Shown here: one piece after another, positions 17,437 through 26,651 of the stretch | How positions within the stretch are numbered: the first letter of the stretch is position 1 | Layout of the letters: every line of letters begins with the position of its first letter | NCBI GenBank assembly: GCA_020438355.1 | Contig: JAGQUT010000007.1 | Location: 49,255 to 113,254, forward strand | Length of the DNA: 64,000 bases | Origin: Solirubrobacterales bacterium | GTDB taxonomy: Bacteria > Actinomycetota > Thermoleophilia > Solirubrobacterales > 70-9 | Reading direction: 5' to 3' | The notes under the pieces: generated by a model | The model's input: the letters and a program-made list of their open reading frames with translations, nothing else | Told to the model about the DNA's origin: nothing | The model's database searches: none | Position numbers and translations under genes: made by a program

Positions 17437-18411
17437 TCAGGGCTTCGAGGTGACCGGGTTGAAGTCGTATTCGACCCCGGTCGCCTCTACCGAGGCCTGC
17501 CAGAGCCAACCGGCGATCTCCCGGTTGAGGGCCAGCTTGCGAGGCGCAACTATCACCGGCTTGCCCCTGGTTTCGCCCGGGCCGTCGCAGCCGATGTAGC
17601 TGCCGCCAGCCAGTCCCGGGTCGGTTGCGGCTCTCAGGACGGGCAGGGCGCCCGCCTCGGCATCCTGGGCGATCAGCAGGTCGTTCAGCTTCAGGAAGGG
17701 CTTGGAGAGGAGCCCCATCAAGCCCGAGTCGAGGGAGTTCCCTGCCGTCGTCAGGTTCGTGGCGGCGACACCCGGGTGAGCCGCCATGCTCTTCATGTCG
17801 AGCCCGGCCTCGCTGATCATCGCCTGGAGGTCGAGGGCAAAAACGAGGTTCGCGAGCTTCGACTGCGCATAGGCCTGCCAGCGGCCGTAACGGTTTCGGC
17901 CGTTGAGGTCATCGAAATTCAGCTTGCCGGCCCTCGCAGCGATCGAGGACACGGTGACGACCCTGGAGCCGGGTCTCGCCTTGAGAAGCTCGAAGAGTCT
18001 TCCGGTCAGCGCGAAGTGACCGAAATGATTGGTTCCGATCTGGAGTTCGAAGTCGTCGCCGGTCATCAGGCGCGGCGTTGCCATTACTCCGGCGTTGTTG
18101 ACCAGGAGATCAAGGCCTTCGTCGAGATCGGAGGTCAAGCCGTCGGCGAACACCTTGATCGAATCAAGGGAGGCGAGATCGAGACGGCGGACCTCGATCT
18201 TTGCGTCAGCACCGGCGGCTCCAAGCTGCGAACGGATCTCGGCCATTGCGGCGTCTCCCTTCTGCTCGTCGCGGCAGGCGAGTATCACCCGCGCCCCGTG
18301 GCGAGAAAGCTCGCGGCATTCGATCAGGCCGATGCCACTGTTGCCACCGGTCACGACGGCCGTGCGGCCGCTCAGGTCAGGAATGTCATTGGAAGTCCAG
18401 CCGTTGCTCAT
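17437..18411 (-). CDS. Short-chain dehydrogenase/reductase (retinol dehydrogenase/WWOX-like)
   Basis: 324 residues. Classical SDR motifs are present: cofactor loop TGGNSGIG (about residue 19), NNAGVM (about 97), the catalytic Ser in VSSIAAR, and the YxxxK pair in YAQSKLAN. The basic residue after the second strand (ACRDEQKG) suggests NADP preference. Length and sequence fit the 'oxidoreductase' subgroup related to protochlorophyllide reductase and retinol dehydrogenase; the substrate is unknown. The frame stays open far upstream on this strand, but coding evidence begins at this ATG, which lies 7 nt after a TAGCCT element. Divergent from mnmA. Confidence 0.85.
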   Translation of the reverse strand: MSNGWTSNDIPDLSGRTAVVTGGNSGIGLIECRELSRHGARVILACRDEQKGDAAMAEIRSQLGAAGADAKIEVRRLDLASLDSIKVFADGLTSDLDEGLDLLVNNAGVMATPRLMTGDDFELQIGTNHFGHFALTGRLFELLKARPGSRVVTVSSIAARAGKLNFDDLNGRNRYGRWQAYAQSKLANLVFALDLQAMISEAGLDMKSMAAHPGVAATNLTTAGNSLDSGLMGLLSKPFLKLNDLLIAQDAEAGALPVLRAATDPGLAGGSYIGCDGPGETRGKPVIVAPRKLALNREIAGWLWQASVEATGVEYDFNPVTSKP

Positions 18412-18418
18412 GGCGGAG

Positions 18419-18424
18419 AGGCTA
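18419..18424 (-). promoter_or_regulatory. -10 element of a probable leaderless promoter for the SDR gene
   Basis: TAGCCT on the minus strand ends 7 nt before the ATG at 18411. Confidence 0.45.
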
Positions 18425-18446
18425 TCCGTCCGCAAAGTCAAGCAAT

Positions 18447-18452
18447 TAACCT
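18447..18452 (+). promoter_or_regulatory. -10 element of a probable leaderless promoter for mnmA
   Basis: TAACCT ends 7 nt before the ATG at 18460. Together with the SDR promoter it makes a divergent leaderless pair in a 48-bp gap. Confidence 0.45.
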
Positions 18453-18459
18453 CTAGGGG

Positions 18460-19911
18460 ATGGAGTCGCTGTTTGCCGAATACGTCGCCGACCGCTCGCG
18501 TGAAGCGGAAACCCCCTCCGGGTCGTTCACCGGGGCAGCGGGTGGTGCCGCCTGCGGCGACCTGGCCAGGATCTCCCTGACAGTAGAGAACGGACGGATT
18601 GCCTCTGCCGTGTTCGGCACCGAAGGTTGCGCCGCGACCCGGGCGGCCTGCGCCTGCGTCTGCGAAATGGTCGAGCGGCAGTCGGTAGTCGAGGCGGCCC
18701 GTGTCGGGGCCGACCGGATCGACAGCGAGCTCGGCGGACTCAGTCCGGCTCGCCGGCACGCATCTGTGCTCGCGGGGGACGCTCTGCACCGGGCGCTTTC
18801 TGCGGTGGCTTCGTCGGGAATGACGATCTCCGAACCGGTTGATGGCCGGGTGCTGGTCGCGGTTTCCGGCGGTGTAGACAGCGCCGTGGCTGCCCTCCGC
18901 GAGAAGGAGGCGGGATCCGACGTCATCGCCGTCACGGTGAAGCTCTGGGCCGACCCCGACACTGACGGGACCAAGGCCTGCTGTTCCCCCGAGGCTGTCC
19001 TCGGCGCCCGCTCGCTGACCCATGAGCTGGGGATTCCTCACTTCACGCTTGACCTGGAAGGACCCTTTCGCGAGAAGGTGGTCGGGGAGTTTCTCAGCGG
19101 ATACGGCGCGGGCCGGACTCCCAACCCCTGTGTGCTCTGCAACGGTGACGTGAGGATCGCGGCGATGGTTGATCTCGCCGACCGGCTCGGCGCCGGAAAG
19201 CTCGTCACCGGTCACTACGCCCGGGTGGTCGAGGACGAAGGCGGAAACCTGATCGCGGCAGGAAACGACGAGAGCAAGGACCAGAGCTACATGCTGGCGG
19301 CGCTGCCGCCTGATGTCGTGGCCAGGCTCGACTTTCCGCTGGCGGAGCTTTCGAAGCAGGAGGTACGCGAGATCGCGGAGCGGGGCGGACTGTCGGTTGC
19401 GAGAAAGCCCGAAAGCCAGGATCTCTGCTTCCTCGCCGGCCAGAGCAAGAAGGACTTCCTGACGAGGCATGGCGGACTCATCGACCGGAAGGGACCGGTG
19501 GTCGACGAGTCCGGGGAAACGCTGGGCGAACATCCCGGCCACCATCACTTCACAGTCGGTCAGCGCAGGGGCCTGGGCGTCGCATCCACCGAGCCGCTCT
19601 ACGTGCTCGACACCGATGCCCGGACCAACACGGTCAGGGTTGGCAGGCGCAACCGCCTGGCCACCGACCGGGTTCGGGTTCGAAACGCCGTGATGCATCG
19701 AGACGGCGGCCGGGTCGACCGGGTCCGGCTCAGGTACCACACCGACCCGGTGCCGGCCCGCGTTGAGGCCGGGGCGGGAACCCACAAACATCTCGAGTTG
19801 AAGCTCGACAGGCCGTTCGATGGTCCGGCACCCGGCCAGGCCGCAGTGCTGATGAGTGGCGACGTAGTCGTCGGCCACGCGACCATCGCCAGACAAAGCG
19901 GATCAAAGTAG
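18460..19911 (+). CDS. mnmA: tRNA-uridine 2-thiolase MnmA fused to an N-terminal IscU/NifU-like domain
   Basis: 483 residues. From about residue 130 on it is a complete MnmA, the enzyme that thiolates U34 of Glu, Gln and Lys tRNAs: PP-loop VSGGVDS (136-141 region), CCSPEAVLGAR, the catalytic-Cys motif TPNPCVLCN, TGHYAR, the second Cys in SQDLCF, and the C-terminal beta domain (HFTVGQRRGLG onward). The first 120 residues match the NifU_N/IscU Fe-S scaffold: AACGD (C32), GTEGCAATRA (C57) and ELGGLSPARRHASVLAGDAL. In the last motif the normal third ligand Cys is Ala101; three extra Cys (C64, C66, C68) follow C57. The fusion suggests direct sulfur or cluster supply to MnmA. alaS follows after 12 bp. 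Confidence 0.9.
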   Translation: MESLFAEYVADRSREAETPSGSFTGAAGGAACGDLARISLTVENGRIASAVFGTEGCAATRAACACVCEMVERQSVVEAARVGADRIDSELGGLSPARRHASVLAGDALHRALSAVASSGMTISEPVDGRVLVAVSGGVDSAVAALREKEAGSDVIAVTVKLWADPDTDGTKACCSPEAVLGARSLTHELGIPHFTLDLEGPFREKVVGEFLSGYGAGRTPNPCVLCNGDVRIAAMVDLADRLGAGKLVTGHYARVVEDEGGNLIAAGNDESKDQSYMLAALPPDVVARLDFPLAELSKQEVREIAERGGLSVARKPESQDLCFLAGQSKKDFLTRHGGLIDRKGPVVDESGETLGEHPGHHHFTVGQRRGLGVASTEPLYVLDTDARTNTVRVGRRNRLATDRVRVRNAVMHRDGGRVDRVRLRYHTDPVPARVEAGAGTHKHLELKLDRPFDGPAPGQAAVLMSGDVVVGHATIARQSGSK

Positions 19912-19923
19912 GGTGCCGGGTTC

Positions 19924-22551
19924 ATGAAGTCGGCCGAGATACGGGAGACATATCTGTCCTTTTTCGAGGAGCAGGGGCATCGCCGCATGCCATCGGCATC
20001 GCTGGTGCCACCTCCGGAGGACACCTCGACCCTTCTCACGGTGGCTGGGATGCAGCCGTTCAAGCCGTACTTCCTTGGCCGCGAACTGCCCCCGGCTACA
20101 CGGCTCACCTCGAGTCAGACCTGTTTCCGAACCCCGGACATCGAGGAAGTGGGCAAGACCCTCCGTCACCTCACCTTTTTCGAGATGTTGGGGAATTTCA
20201 GTTTCGGTGATTACTTCAAGGAAGACGCCATTCCTTTCGGTTGGAGGCTTTCCACCGAGGGTTTCGGATTCGACCCCGAGGTGATCTGGATCACCGTCTT
20301 CGGCGGGGACGACGACCTTGGTCTGGGTCCCGACGAAGAGGCGATCGAGATCTGGAAGGGCCTCGGTGTGCCAGACGAGCGGATCGTCAAGCTGCCGCGC
20401 TCAGAAAACTTCTGGCAGGCCGGTCCGACCGGCCCCTGTGGTCCCTGCTCGGAGATGTACCTGGATCGAGGTCTCGACTTTGGATCCGAAGACGATCGCC
20501 CTGGGGATGACAGCGACCGGTTCCTCGAGTACTGGAACCACGTCTTCATGACCTACAACCTCTCCGAGGATGGCAGTCTCACTCCTCTGCCGAAGAAGAA
20601 CATCGACACCGGCATGGGCCTCGAGCGGATGGCGGCGATTCTGCAGGGAGTCGAGTCGGTCTATGACACCGATCTTTTCCAGCCGCTGATCGAGCTGGCC
20701 GAAGAGAAGTCCGGTCTCCGCTACGGCGAGGACGAAGGAGTGACGCGGGCGATGCGGGTGATCAGCGATCACAGCCGCGGCATGACCTTCCTGCTGGCCG
20801 CCGGCGTTGTGCCCTCGAATGAGGATCGCGGCTACGTGCTCCGCCGGGTGATGCGTCGCGCCATCCAGCAGGGCAAAGCGCTCGGACTCGAAGGGTCGTG
20901 GCTGGGCGACTTCACCGGGCGGACGATCGAGATGATGGGTGACGCTCACCCGCAGGTGGTTGCCGAGCGCGACCGCATCGACCGGTGGGTCAGGGCCGAG
21001 GAGGAAAGCTTCGGCAGAACTCTGGACAGAGGGACCGCTCTACTCGAGGAGATCGTCGCCAGGGCGATCGAGGAAAAGAACTCCTGGATCAGCGCGGACG
21101 ATGCCTTCAGGCTCCATGACACCTTCGGATTCCCGTACGACCTGACCCGGGAGATGGTCGAGGAGCGCGGGCTCTCGGTCGATGATCAGGGCTTCGAGGT
21201 GCTGATGGAAGAACAGCGAAACCAGTCCCGAAGCAACGCGGGTGGTGGAGCCGAGGGAGCTGATCGCCACCAGCGGATCATCGACTTTGCGGCGGCCGGA
21301 CCGGAATCCGAATTCGTCGGCTACCAGTACCTGCGGGCAGAAACCGGAATCGGTGCCCTCGAAAGAGTCAACGGGACGGCTCTCGCCAAGCTGGAACAGA
21401 GCCCCTTCTATGCCGAGGGTGGCGGTCAGGTGGCCGACTCGGGCCGGCTGGTCTGGGACGGAGGGGAGGCTGCCGTTTCGGATGTGATCCGGATCGGTGA
21501 CGACCAGGTCCTGGAACTCAAGCCAGCCGGCGGCGCCGAAGGCGAGCTTCCTCCGGAGGGAGCGACGGTTGAAGCCCTGGTCGACCGGGGAACCCGGTTC
21601 AGGACCATGCGCAACCACACCGCCACCCACCTGCTGCACGCCGCCCTCAGGGAACGCCTCGGAACCCATGTTCACCAGGCGGGCTCATCGGTCCGGCCGG
21701 AGAAGCTGCGTTTTGACTTCAATCATGGGGAAGCTCTGAGTCACGAGGACCTCGTCTGGATCGAGGACCGCGTCAACGGCTGGATCAAGGACGGCGACCC
21801 GGTGCGCTGGATGGTGATGGAGAAGGCTGAAGCCGAAAAGCTGGGCGCGATGGCGCTGTTCGGAGAGAAGTACGGTGATGTCGTCCGCGTGGTCGAAGTC
21901 GAGAACGTTTCGCGCGAACTCTGCGGCGGAACCCACGTCTCCAACACCGCGGAGATCGGGATCTTCAAGATCGTCCACGAGAGCTCCTCGGCAGCCAACG
22001 TTCGTCGCATCGAGGCAATCACGGGTCCCGATGCGATCGACTGGTACCGAGACAGGGCCGGCGAACTCGACGAGGTCGGGCACCTGCTTGGTGACGCTCG
22101 CGATCCGGTCAGGGCAGCCCGCAACGCATCCGAGAAACTGGCGAAAGCCAGCGAAGGGGAAAAGCAGGCCGCCCGCCAGCAGCAGGGTCAGCTTGCCTCG
22201 GAACTCTCCGGCAAAGCTGAAGAAATCAACGGATTCGAGATCGTCCTGGCGGAGGTCCCCCTGGGGAATCCCAAGGAGATCCTCCAGATTGCCAAGCAGG
22301 TACAGGCGAGCTCCAGGGCAAGCGCCGTGCTGGTCGGGGCGGACGACGACTCCGGCAAGGTCGGCATGGTCGCGTTGCTGACCGCCGAGCACTCGGAGAA
22401 GGCTTCCGCCCGGGAATTGATCTCCCGGGCCGCACCGAAGATCGGCGGCGGCGGTGGTGGAAGTGACGAGATGGCGCAGGCCGGCGGCAAGAACGCCGAC
22501 GGCGTCGCAGAAGCACTGGCCGAAGCCCGCGAATACCTGGAGTCCGTTTAG
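19924..22551 (+). CDS. alaS: Alanyl-tRNA synthetase
   Basis: 875 residues, full length for the family. The aminoacylation core is at the N-terminus (TYLSFFEEQGH, TLLTVAGMQPFKPYFLG, RHLTFFEMLGNFSFGDYFK). The editing domain has the zinc-binding HTATHLLHAALRE (about 560) and CGGTHVSNTAEIGIFKI (about 665) motifs. A C-terminal C-Ala domain ends in a Gly-rich GGGGGGSDEMAQAGG segment. It charges tRNA-Ala and clears mischarged Ser and Gly. The start is the ATG giving KSAEIRETYLSFF, as in homologues. The stop codon abuts the GTG of ruvX, so the genes alaS-ruvX-mltG-aroE read as one operon. Confidence 0.97.
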   Translation: MKSAEIRETYLSFFEEQGHRRMPSASLVPPPEDTSTLLTVAGMQPFKPYFLGRELPPATRLTSSQTCFRTPDIEEVGKTLRHLTFFEMLGNFSFGDYFKEDAIPFGWRLSTEGFGFDPEVIWITVFGGDDDLGLGPDEEAIEIWKGLGVPDERIVKLPRSENFWQAGPTGPCGPCSEMYLDRGLDFGSEDDRPGDDSDRFLEYWNHVFMTYNLSEDGSLTPLPKKNIDTGMGLERMAAILQGVESVYDTDLFQPLIELAEEKSGLRYGEDEGVTRAMRVISDHSRGMTFLLAAGVVPSNEDRGYVLRRVMRRAIQQGKALGLEGSWLGDFTGRTIEMMGDAHPQVVAERDRIDRWVRAEEESFGRTLDRGTALLEEIVARAIEEKNSWISADDAFRLHDTFGFPYDLTREMVEERGLSVDDQGFEVLMEEQRNQSRSNAGGGAEGADRHQRIIDFAAAGPESEFVGYQYLRAETGIGALERVNGTALAKLEQSPFYAEGGGQVADSGRLVWDGGEAAVSDVIRIGDDQVLELKPAGGAEGELPPEGATVEALVDRGTRFRTMRNHTATHLLHAALRERLGTHVHQAGSSVRPEKLRFDFNHGEALSHEDLVWIEDRVNGWIKDGDPVRWMVMEKAEAEKLGAMALFGEKYGDVVRVVEVENVSRELCGGTHVSNTAEIGIFKIVHESSSAANVRRIEAITGPDAIDWYRDRAGELDEVGHLLGDARDPVRAARNASEKLAKASEGEKQAARQQQGQLASELSGKAEEINGFEIVLAEVPLGNPKEILQIAKQVQASSRASAVLVGADDDSGKVGMVALLTAEHSEKASARELISRAAPKIGGGGGGSDEMAQAGGKNADGVAEALAEAREYLESV

Positions 22552-22950
22552 GTGAGGGTCCTGGCGCTCGATTACGGGACCGCCAGGATCGGCTGCGCGA
22601 TCTCCGATCCGACCGGCACGCTCGCCACGCCAATCGCGGCGATCGAGCCGCCAGAGGTCGATTCGGTGGCCCGGCTCGCCGGCGAACGCGAAGCAGAGAA
22701 AATCGTCGTGGGCCTGCCCGTGTCACTTTCGGGAGAGGACTCCGGCCAGACCGAACTTACGCGCTCGTTTGCCGAAGAGCTGGGAGCTGCGGTCGAAGTG
22801 CCGGTCGAGACCTGGGACGAGCGCTTCACCACCCGGATGGCTGCGCAGACCCGGCGTGAGACCGGGGCGGGGGCGGCCGAGGACTCGATCGCGGCAGCCC
22901 ACCTGCTGGAGAGCTACCTCCAGTCGGCCAGTAACGGAGGGACACAATGA
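22552..22950 (+). CDS. ruvX: Putative pre-16S rRNA nuclease / Holliday-junction resolvase-like protein YqgF
   Basis: 132 residues, the usual size. It has the RNase H-like fold signatures of YqgF/RuvX: LALDYGTARIGCAISD with the first catalytic Asp at the N-terminus, VVGLPVSLSGEDS in the middle with the conserved GxP, and WDERFTTRMA with the Asp-Glu pair, followed by a C-terminal Asp in EDSIAAAHLLE. YqgF processes the 16S rRNA 5' end in E. coli; resolvase activity is less certain. GTG start directly after the alaS stop; the end overlaps mltG by 4 bp. Confidence 0.92.
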   Translation: MRVLALDYGTARIGCAISDPTGTLATPIAAIEPPEVDSVARLAGEREAEKIVVGLPVSLSGEDSGQTELTRSFAEELGAAVEVPVETWDERFTTRMAAQTRRETGAGAAEDSIAAAHLLESYLQSASNGGTQ

Positions 22951-24155
22951 CCGACCGCTGGTTCGACGACCTGCCCGAGCATGATCCCAACGACCCGGAA
23001 GCTGTAGAACGGGCGCTACGCCGCCAGGAGAGGGCCGCCAGGAGAGGGACCTCAAAGGGTGGACGGCCAACCCGCGTAAAGAAGCCCGCCAGAGGCGGAC
23101 GAAGCGGCGGACCAAAGACCGGAAGGATCGTCGCTGCGGCAGTGGGTGCGGTCGGCCTGATTCTCGTCTTGTGGTTCTTCTTTGCCCTCTTTCAGCCCTT
23201 CAAGGGCTCCGGTGACGGCGAACCCTTCCCGGTCAAGGTGCCGGCCGGAAGCAGCGTTGGCCAGATCGGTGACCTGCTCGCCGAGAAGGGAGTCATCTCC
23301 AACGCGACTCTCTTCGAGCTTCGCGCCACGATCTCGGGAAAGCGTGGTGATCTGAACCACGGTGTCCATCAGTTCCGGGAGAACATGTCCTATTCGTCGG
23401 CGATCGACGAACTGGCGAAGACCACAGCCCGTCGCACGATCTCGGTGACGATTCCGGAGGGGCTGAGCCGGTCGGAGACGGCCGACGTGGTCGCCGCCGC
23501 CGGCATACCCGGCGATTACATGGACGCGACCGTGAAGGTGCCCGGCTTCGATCCGAATGAATATGGCGCACAGGGTCGTGCCGAGAACCTCGAAGGATTC
23601 CTCTTCCCTGCCACCTATGAACTGAAGCCGAGCGCTGACGTGAACGACCTCGTCGAGCAGCAGCTGCAGGCCTTCGAGGACAACATCGCCGGGGTCAACA
23701 TGAAGTACGCGAAGTCGAAAAACCTGACGGTCTACGACGTACTCACCATCGCCTCGATGGTCGAAAGGGAAGTCTCCATTCCCTCCGAGCGCAAGACGGT
23801 CGCTGCGGTCATATACAACCGTCTCAAGATGGGCGAGCCGTTGGGAATTGACGCGACAATCCGCTTCGCACTCGACAACTGGACCGAGCCACTAACCGAG
23901 TCGGACCTCGCCACCGATTCTCCGTACAACACCCGGCTCAACGGTGGTTTGCCCCCGGGGCCGATCGGCAACCCCGGTCTCGACTCGATCGAGGCAGCCG
24001 CCCGGCCCGCTGACACAGACGTCTGGCTCTACGTCGTCAAGCCGGGCACCTGCGGCGAGCATGTGTTCTCCTCGTCGCTCGACGAACACAATGCGAACGT
24101 CGAGAAGTACCAGGAGGCACAGGAAGCGGCCGGCGGATCACCCACCGAGTGCTGA
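22947..24155 (+). CDS. mltG: Endolytic murein transglycosylase MltG
   Basis: 402 residues. A basic cytoplasmic N-terminus of about 60 residues precedes one transmembrane helix (IVAAAVGAVGLILVLWFFFALF). The periplasm-side part has a LysM-like subdomain (VKVPAGSSVGQIGDLLAEKGV) and the YceG catalytic domain, with LTIASMVEREVSIPSER (its Glu is catalytic), IYNRLKMGEPLGIDATI and YNTRLNGGLPPGPIGNPG. MltG cuts growing glycan strands and sets chain length. The 4-bp overlap with ruvX and the overlap of its TGA with the aroE ATG indicate coupled translation. Confidence 0.95.
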   Translation: MTDRWFDDLPEHDPNDPEAVERALRRQERAARRGTSKGGRPTRVKKPARGGRSGGPKTGRIVAAAVGAVGLILVLWFFFALFQPFKGSGDGEPFPVKVPAGSSVGQIGDLLAEKGVISNATLFELRATISGKRGDLNHGVHQFRENMSYSSAIDELAKTTARRTISVTIPEGLSRSETADVVAAAGIPGDYMDATVKVPGFDPNEYGAQGRAENLEGFLFPATYELKPSADVNDLVEQQLQAFEDNIAGVNMKYAKSKNLTVYDVLTIASMVEREVSIPSERKTVAAVIYNRLKMGEPLGIDATIRFALDNWTEPLTESDLATDSPYNTRLNGGLPPGPIGNPGLDSIEAAARPADTDVWLYVVKPGTCGEHVFSSSLDEHNANVEKYQEAQEAAGGSPTEC

Positions 24156-24961
24156 TGGCAAGGCTCGCCGTCCTCGGCCATCCCGTTTCCCATTCGCGCT
24201 CTCCGGCCATGCAGTCGGCCGCGCTACGAGCCCTCGGGCTCGACGACTGGACCTACGAAGCCATCGATGTGACTCCGGAGGATTTCGAGTCACTGGTGCA
24301 CTCCCTGCCCGGAGAAGGGTTTGCCGGTGTCAACGTGACCGTTCCCCACAAGGAGGCCGCTCTGGCGCTCTCGGACGATGCCAGCGACGCGGCATCGGCA
24401 ATCGGGGCCGCCAACACCCTGACCTTCACGAACGGCCGCATCGAGGCGGAGAACACCGACGCGCCCGGCCTGATCGATGCGCTCGGAGAGTCCGGAAATC
24501 TCGAGGGCCGTCCGGCCCTGGTGCTGGGCGCGGGCGGGGCCGGCCGGGCAGTCGTCTGGGCCCTGGCCGGGGCGGGCATGGAGGTCAGTCTCTGGAACAG
24601 GACCGCTTCAAGAGCGGAGGACCTGGCAGCCGAGATGAATGTCTCCGCGATCGGGGATCAGGTGGGCCTCATTGACCCGGGTGAATTCGACGTGATCGTC
24701 AACGCGTCGGCCGCCGGGCTCGGTGGAGACGATGGTCTGGCCGACCTGCCCCTTGACCCGGAGAGATTTCGGCCCGGACAGACGGTGGTTGACATGGTCT
24801 ACGGAGACGGTCCCGGCCGGCTGCTGGAAGCCGCCTCGCTGGGAGGCGCAACCACGATTGACGGGCTGGAGATCCTGGTCAGGCAGGGGGCACGATCGCT
24901 CCGTATATGGACCGGCATGAAACCCGATCTCGACGTGATGGAGCGGGCTGCCCGAAGCTGA
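24155..24961 (+). CDS. aroE: Shikimate dehydrogenase
   Basis: 268 residues. Shikimate-binding motifs VLGHPVSHSRSPAMQ at the N-terminus, NVTVPHKEAAL with the catalytic Lys, and AENTDAPGL with the catalytic Asp are all present. The NADP-binding part has GAGGAGRAVVWAL and NRTASRAEDL, and the end carries GLEILVRQGARSLRIWTG. It reduces 3-dehydroshikimate with NADPH in aromatic amino-acid synthesis. The start used is the ATG overlapping the mltG stop by one base; it gives ARLAVLGHP, as in homologues. A convergent small gene ends 3 bp after it. Confidence 0.95.
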   Translation: MARLAVLGHPVSHSRSPAMQSAALRALGLDDWTYEAIDVTPEDFESLVHSLPGEGFAGVNVTVPHKEAALALSDDASDAASAIGAANTLTFTNGRIEAENTDAPGLIDALGESGNLEGRPALVLGAGGAGRAVVWALAGAGMEVSLWNRTASRAEDLAAEMNVSAIGDQVGLIDPGEFDVIVNASAAGLGGDDGLADLPLDPERFRPGQTVVDMVYGDGPGRLLEAASLGGATTIDGLEILVRQGARSLRIWTGMKPDLDVMERAARS

Positions 24962-24964
24962 GGC

Positions 24965-25468
24965 TCAGCCTCTGGTGGTGATCGTGGCGGCCGGCTTCTC
25001 GCCAGGGGCCAGCACCTTGAAGGTCCCCGGCTTGCCAGGGAAAACGATGTCAAAGACGGCCGGCGCAAAGGGATCGGCGAATCCGGCCAGGCCGAGACCC
25101 TCGACTTCCACCTCGGAGCCTGACTTTGACTCCACGGTCAGAATCATCCGGGAGCCTGGCTTGGCATCGATCCTGACGGGGCGCTTCGAATCGAGACTGA
25201 CCGTCCGGTTTACGACACCGGGAACGGCAGCCGGCGCCTGGTCGTTCTTCCCGGTGGCTCCGGTGGTTCCCGCGGCTCCCGTCTCCCCGGTGGCTCCGGT
25301 TTCCCCGGTAGCTCCCTCTGAACCGGTGACTCCGGTAACACCGGTCGCGCCGGTTGCTGACTCTTCCGCCGGGGGATCATCCCGGTTCGGCTCCGGCACC
25401 ACTATCGCGATCACCGAAGAGATCCCGAGCAGCACGAGCATTACGATCAGAAGTCGACGGGCGGCCAT
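24965..25468 (-). CDS. Membrane-anchored short collagen-like protein
   Basis: About 167 residues. An N-terminal signal-anchor helix ([19 protein letters not shown]) is followed by an acidic linker, then about 14 Gly-X-X triplets ([22 protein letters not shown]), then a beta-rich C-terminal domain of about 85 residues ([16 protein letters not shown], ending in [17 protein letters not shown]). It is probably displayed outside the membrane. The start was set at MAARRLLIV; an ATG 18 bp upstream is possible but would leave 4 bp to the divergent aroC start. It sits opposite the aro operon, between aroE and aroC. No function can be assigned. Confidence 0.7.
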   Translation of the reverse strand: MAARRLLIVMLVLLGISSVIAIVVPEPNRDDPPAEESATGATGVTGVTGSEGATGETGATGETGAAGTTGATGKNDQAPAAVPGVVNRTVSLDSKRPVRIDAKPGSRMILTVESKSGSEVEVEGLGLAGFADPFAPAVFDIVFPGKPGTFKVLAPGEKPAATITTRG

Positions 25469-25490
25469 TCCCAATAGCCTAGGCATCTCA

Positions 25491-26651
25491 ATGAGTTTCC
25501 GATTTACAACCGCTGGAGAGTCCCACGGTCCGGGACTGGTAACCATCGTCGAAGGCCTCCCGGCCGGGCTCGAACTCGACCGCGAGACGCTCGACCGGGA
25601 CATGGCACGGCGCCAGCTGGGTCACGGCCGTGGGGGCCGCATGAAGATCGAAACCGACCGGGTCGAGATCCGGGCGGGCGTTCGGCACGGTTTCACGATG
25701 GGCGGACCGGTCGCAGCCCTCGTTGCCAACAAGGACTACAAGAACTGGGACGAGCGGATGAACCCGTGGCCGATCGAGGGTGAGATCCCCCCGGTCACCA
25801 TGCCGCGCCCGGGCCACGCCGACCTGGTCGGGATGTGGAAGTACAAGCACGACGACCTCAGGCCGATTCTCGAGAGGGCCAGCGCCCGGGAGACCGCGGC
25901 GAGGGTTGCGGCGGGAGCGATCGCCCGCGCATTTCTCACCGCTGTCGGCGTGACCGTGCGCAGCCACGTGACCCAGATCGGGTCGGTAGTCGCCCCAGAG
26001 CAGCACGACCTCGCCATCGAGGACTTCGACGGCGTCGATGAAGACCCCGTGCGCTGCCTCGACCCCGAGGTCTCCGCCGCGATGGTGGAAGAGATCAACG
26101 TGCTCCGGAAGAAGAACGAGAGCCTCGGCGGAACTTTTGAGGTGCGTGTCTTCGGGCTCGTGCCCGGACTCGGCGGGCACATCTCCTGGGAGGATCGCCT
26201 CGATGGTCGCCTCGCCCAGGCAATCTGCTCGATCCAGTCGATCAAGGGCGTATCGATCGGCCAGGCCTGGGATGTCGCCGGCCGTCCCGGATCGGCCGCC
26301 CACGACGAGATCTTCTACTCGGAGGAGCGCGGCTACTACCGCGAGACCAACCACGCCGGTGGCCTCGAAGGCGGAATGACCAACGGCATGCCGCTATCGG
26401 TCCGGGCGGCGATCAAGCCGATCTCGACCATGACGAAGCCGCTCCGCTCCGTTGACACGGCCACGAAGGAGCCGGCCCAGGCCCACAAGGAGCGCACCGA
26501 CTCCACGGTCGTGCCCGCCGCGGCTGTGGTCGGTGAAGCGATGATCAGCCTGGCCCTGGTGAAGACCTATCGCGAGAAGTTCGGCGGTGACCATATGGAC
26601 GACGTGCTCGCCTCCATCGACGCCTACAAAGAGCGAATCGGCTGGCGATGA
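25491..26651 (+). CDS. aroC: Chorismate synthase
   Basis: 386 residues, full length. It starts with [14 protein letters not shown], the family N-terminus, so the ATG here is preferred over any upstream extension. The three classical signatures are GESHG..., the [18 protein letters not shown] and [33 protein letters not shown] regions (FMN and EPSP binding), and [13 protein letters not shown] near residue 285. It converts 5-enolpyruvylshikimate 3-phosphate to chorismate using reduced FMN. The stop overlaps the aroKB start by 4 bp (ATGA). Upstream, the start lies 22 bp from a divergent collagen-like gene and shows no Shine-Dalgarno. Confidence 0.97.
   Translation: MSFRFTTAGESHGPGLVTIVEGLPAGLELDRETLDRDMARRQLGHGRGGRMKIETDRVEIRAGVRHGFTMGGPVAALVANKDYKNWDERMNPWPIEGEIPPVTMPRPGHADLVGMWKYKHDDLRPILERASARETAARVAAGAIARAFLTAVGVTVRSHVTQIGSVVAPEQHDLAIEDFDGVDEDPVRCLDPEVSAAMVEEINVLRKKNESLGGTFEVRVFGLVPGLGGHISWEDRLDGRLAQAICSIQSIKGVSIGQAWDVAGRPGSAAHDEIFYSEERGYYRETNHAGGLEGGMTNGMPLSVRAAIKPISTMTKPLRSVDTATKEPAQAHKERTDSTVVPAAAVVGEAMISLALVKTYREKFGGDHMDDVLASIDAYKERIGWR

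Noticed and set aside
18412..19896. Minus-strand open frame that would extend the SDR protein upstream to more than 800 residues
   Set aside because: It is antisense to mnmA, has no SDR or other homology before the MSNGW start, and lacks a Shine-Dalgarno; high-GC DNA keeps this frame open by chance.
24975..25490. Upstream extension of aroC by 172 codons
   Set aside because: It is antisense to the collagen-like gene, and the chorismate synthase homology starts exactly at the ATG at 25491.
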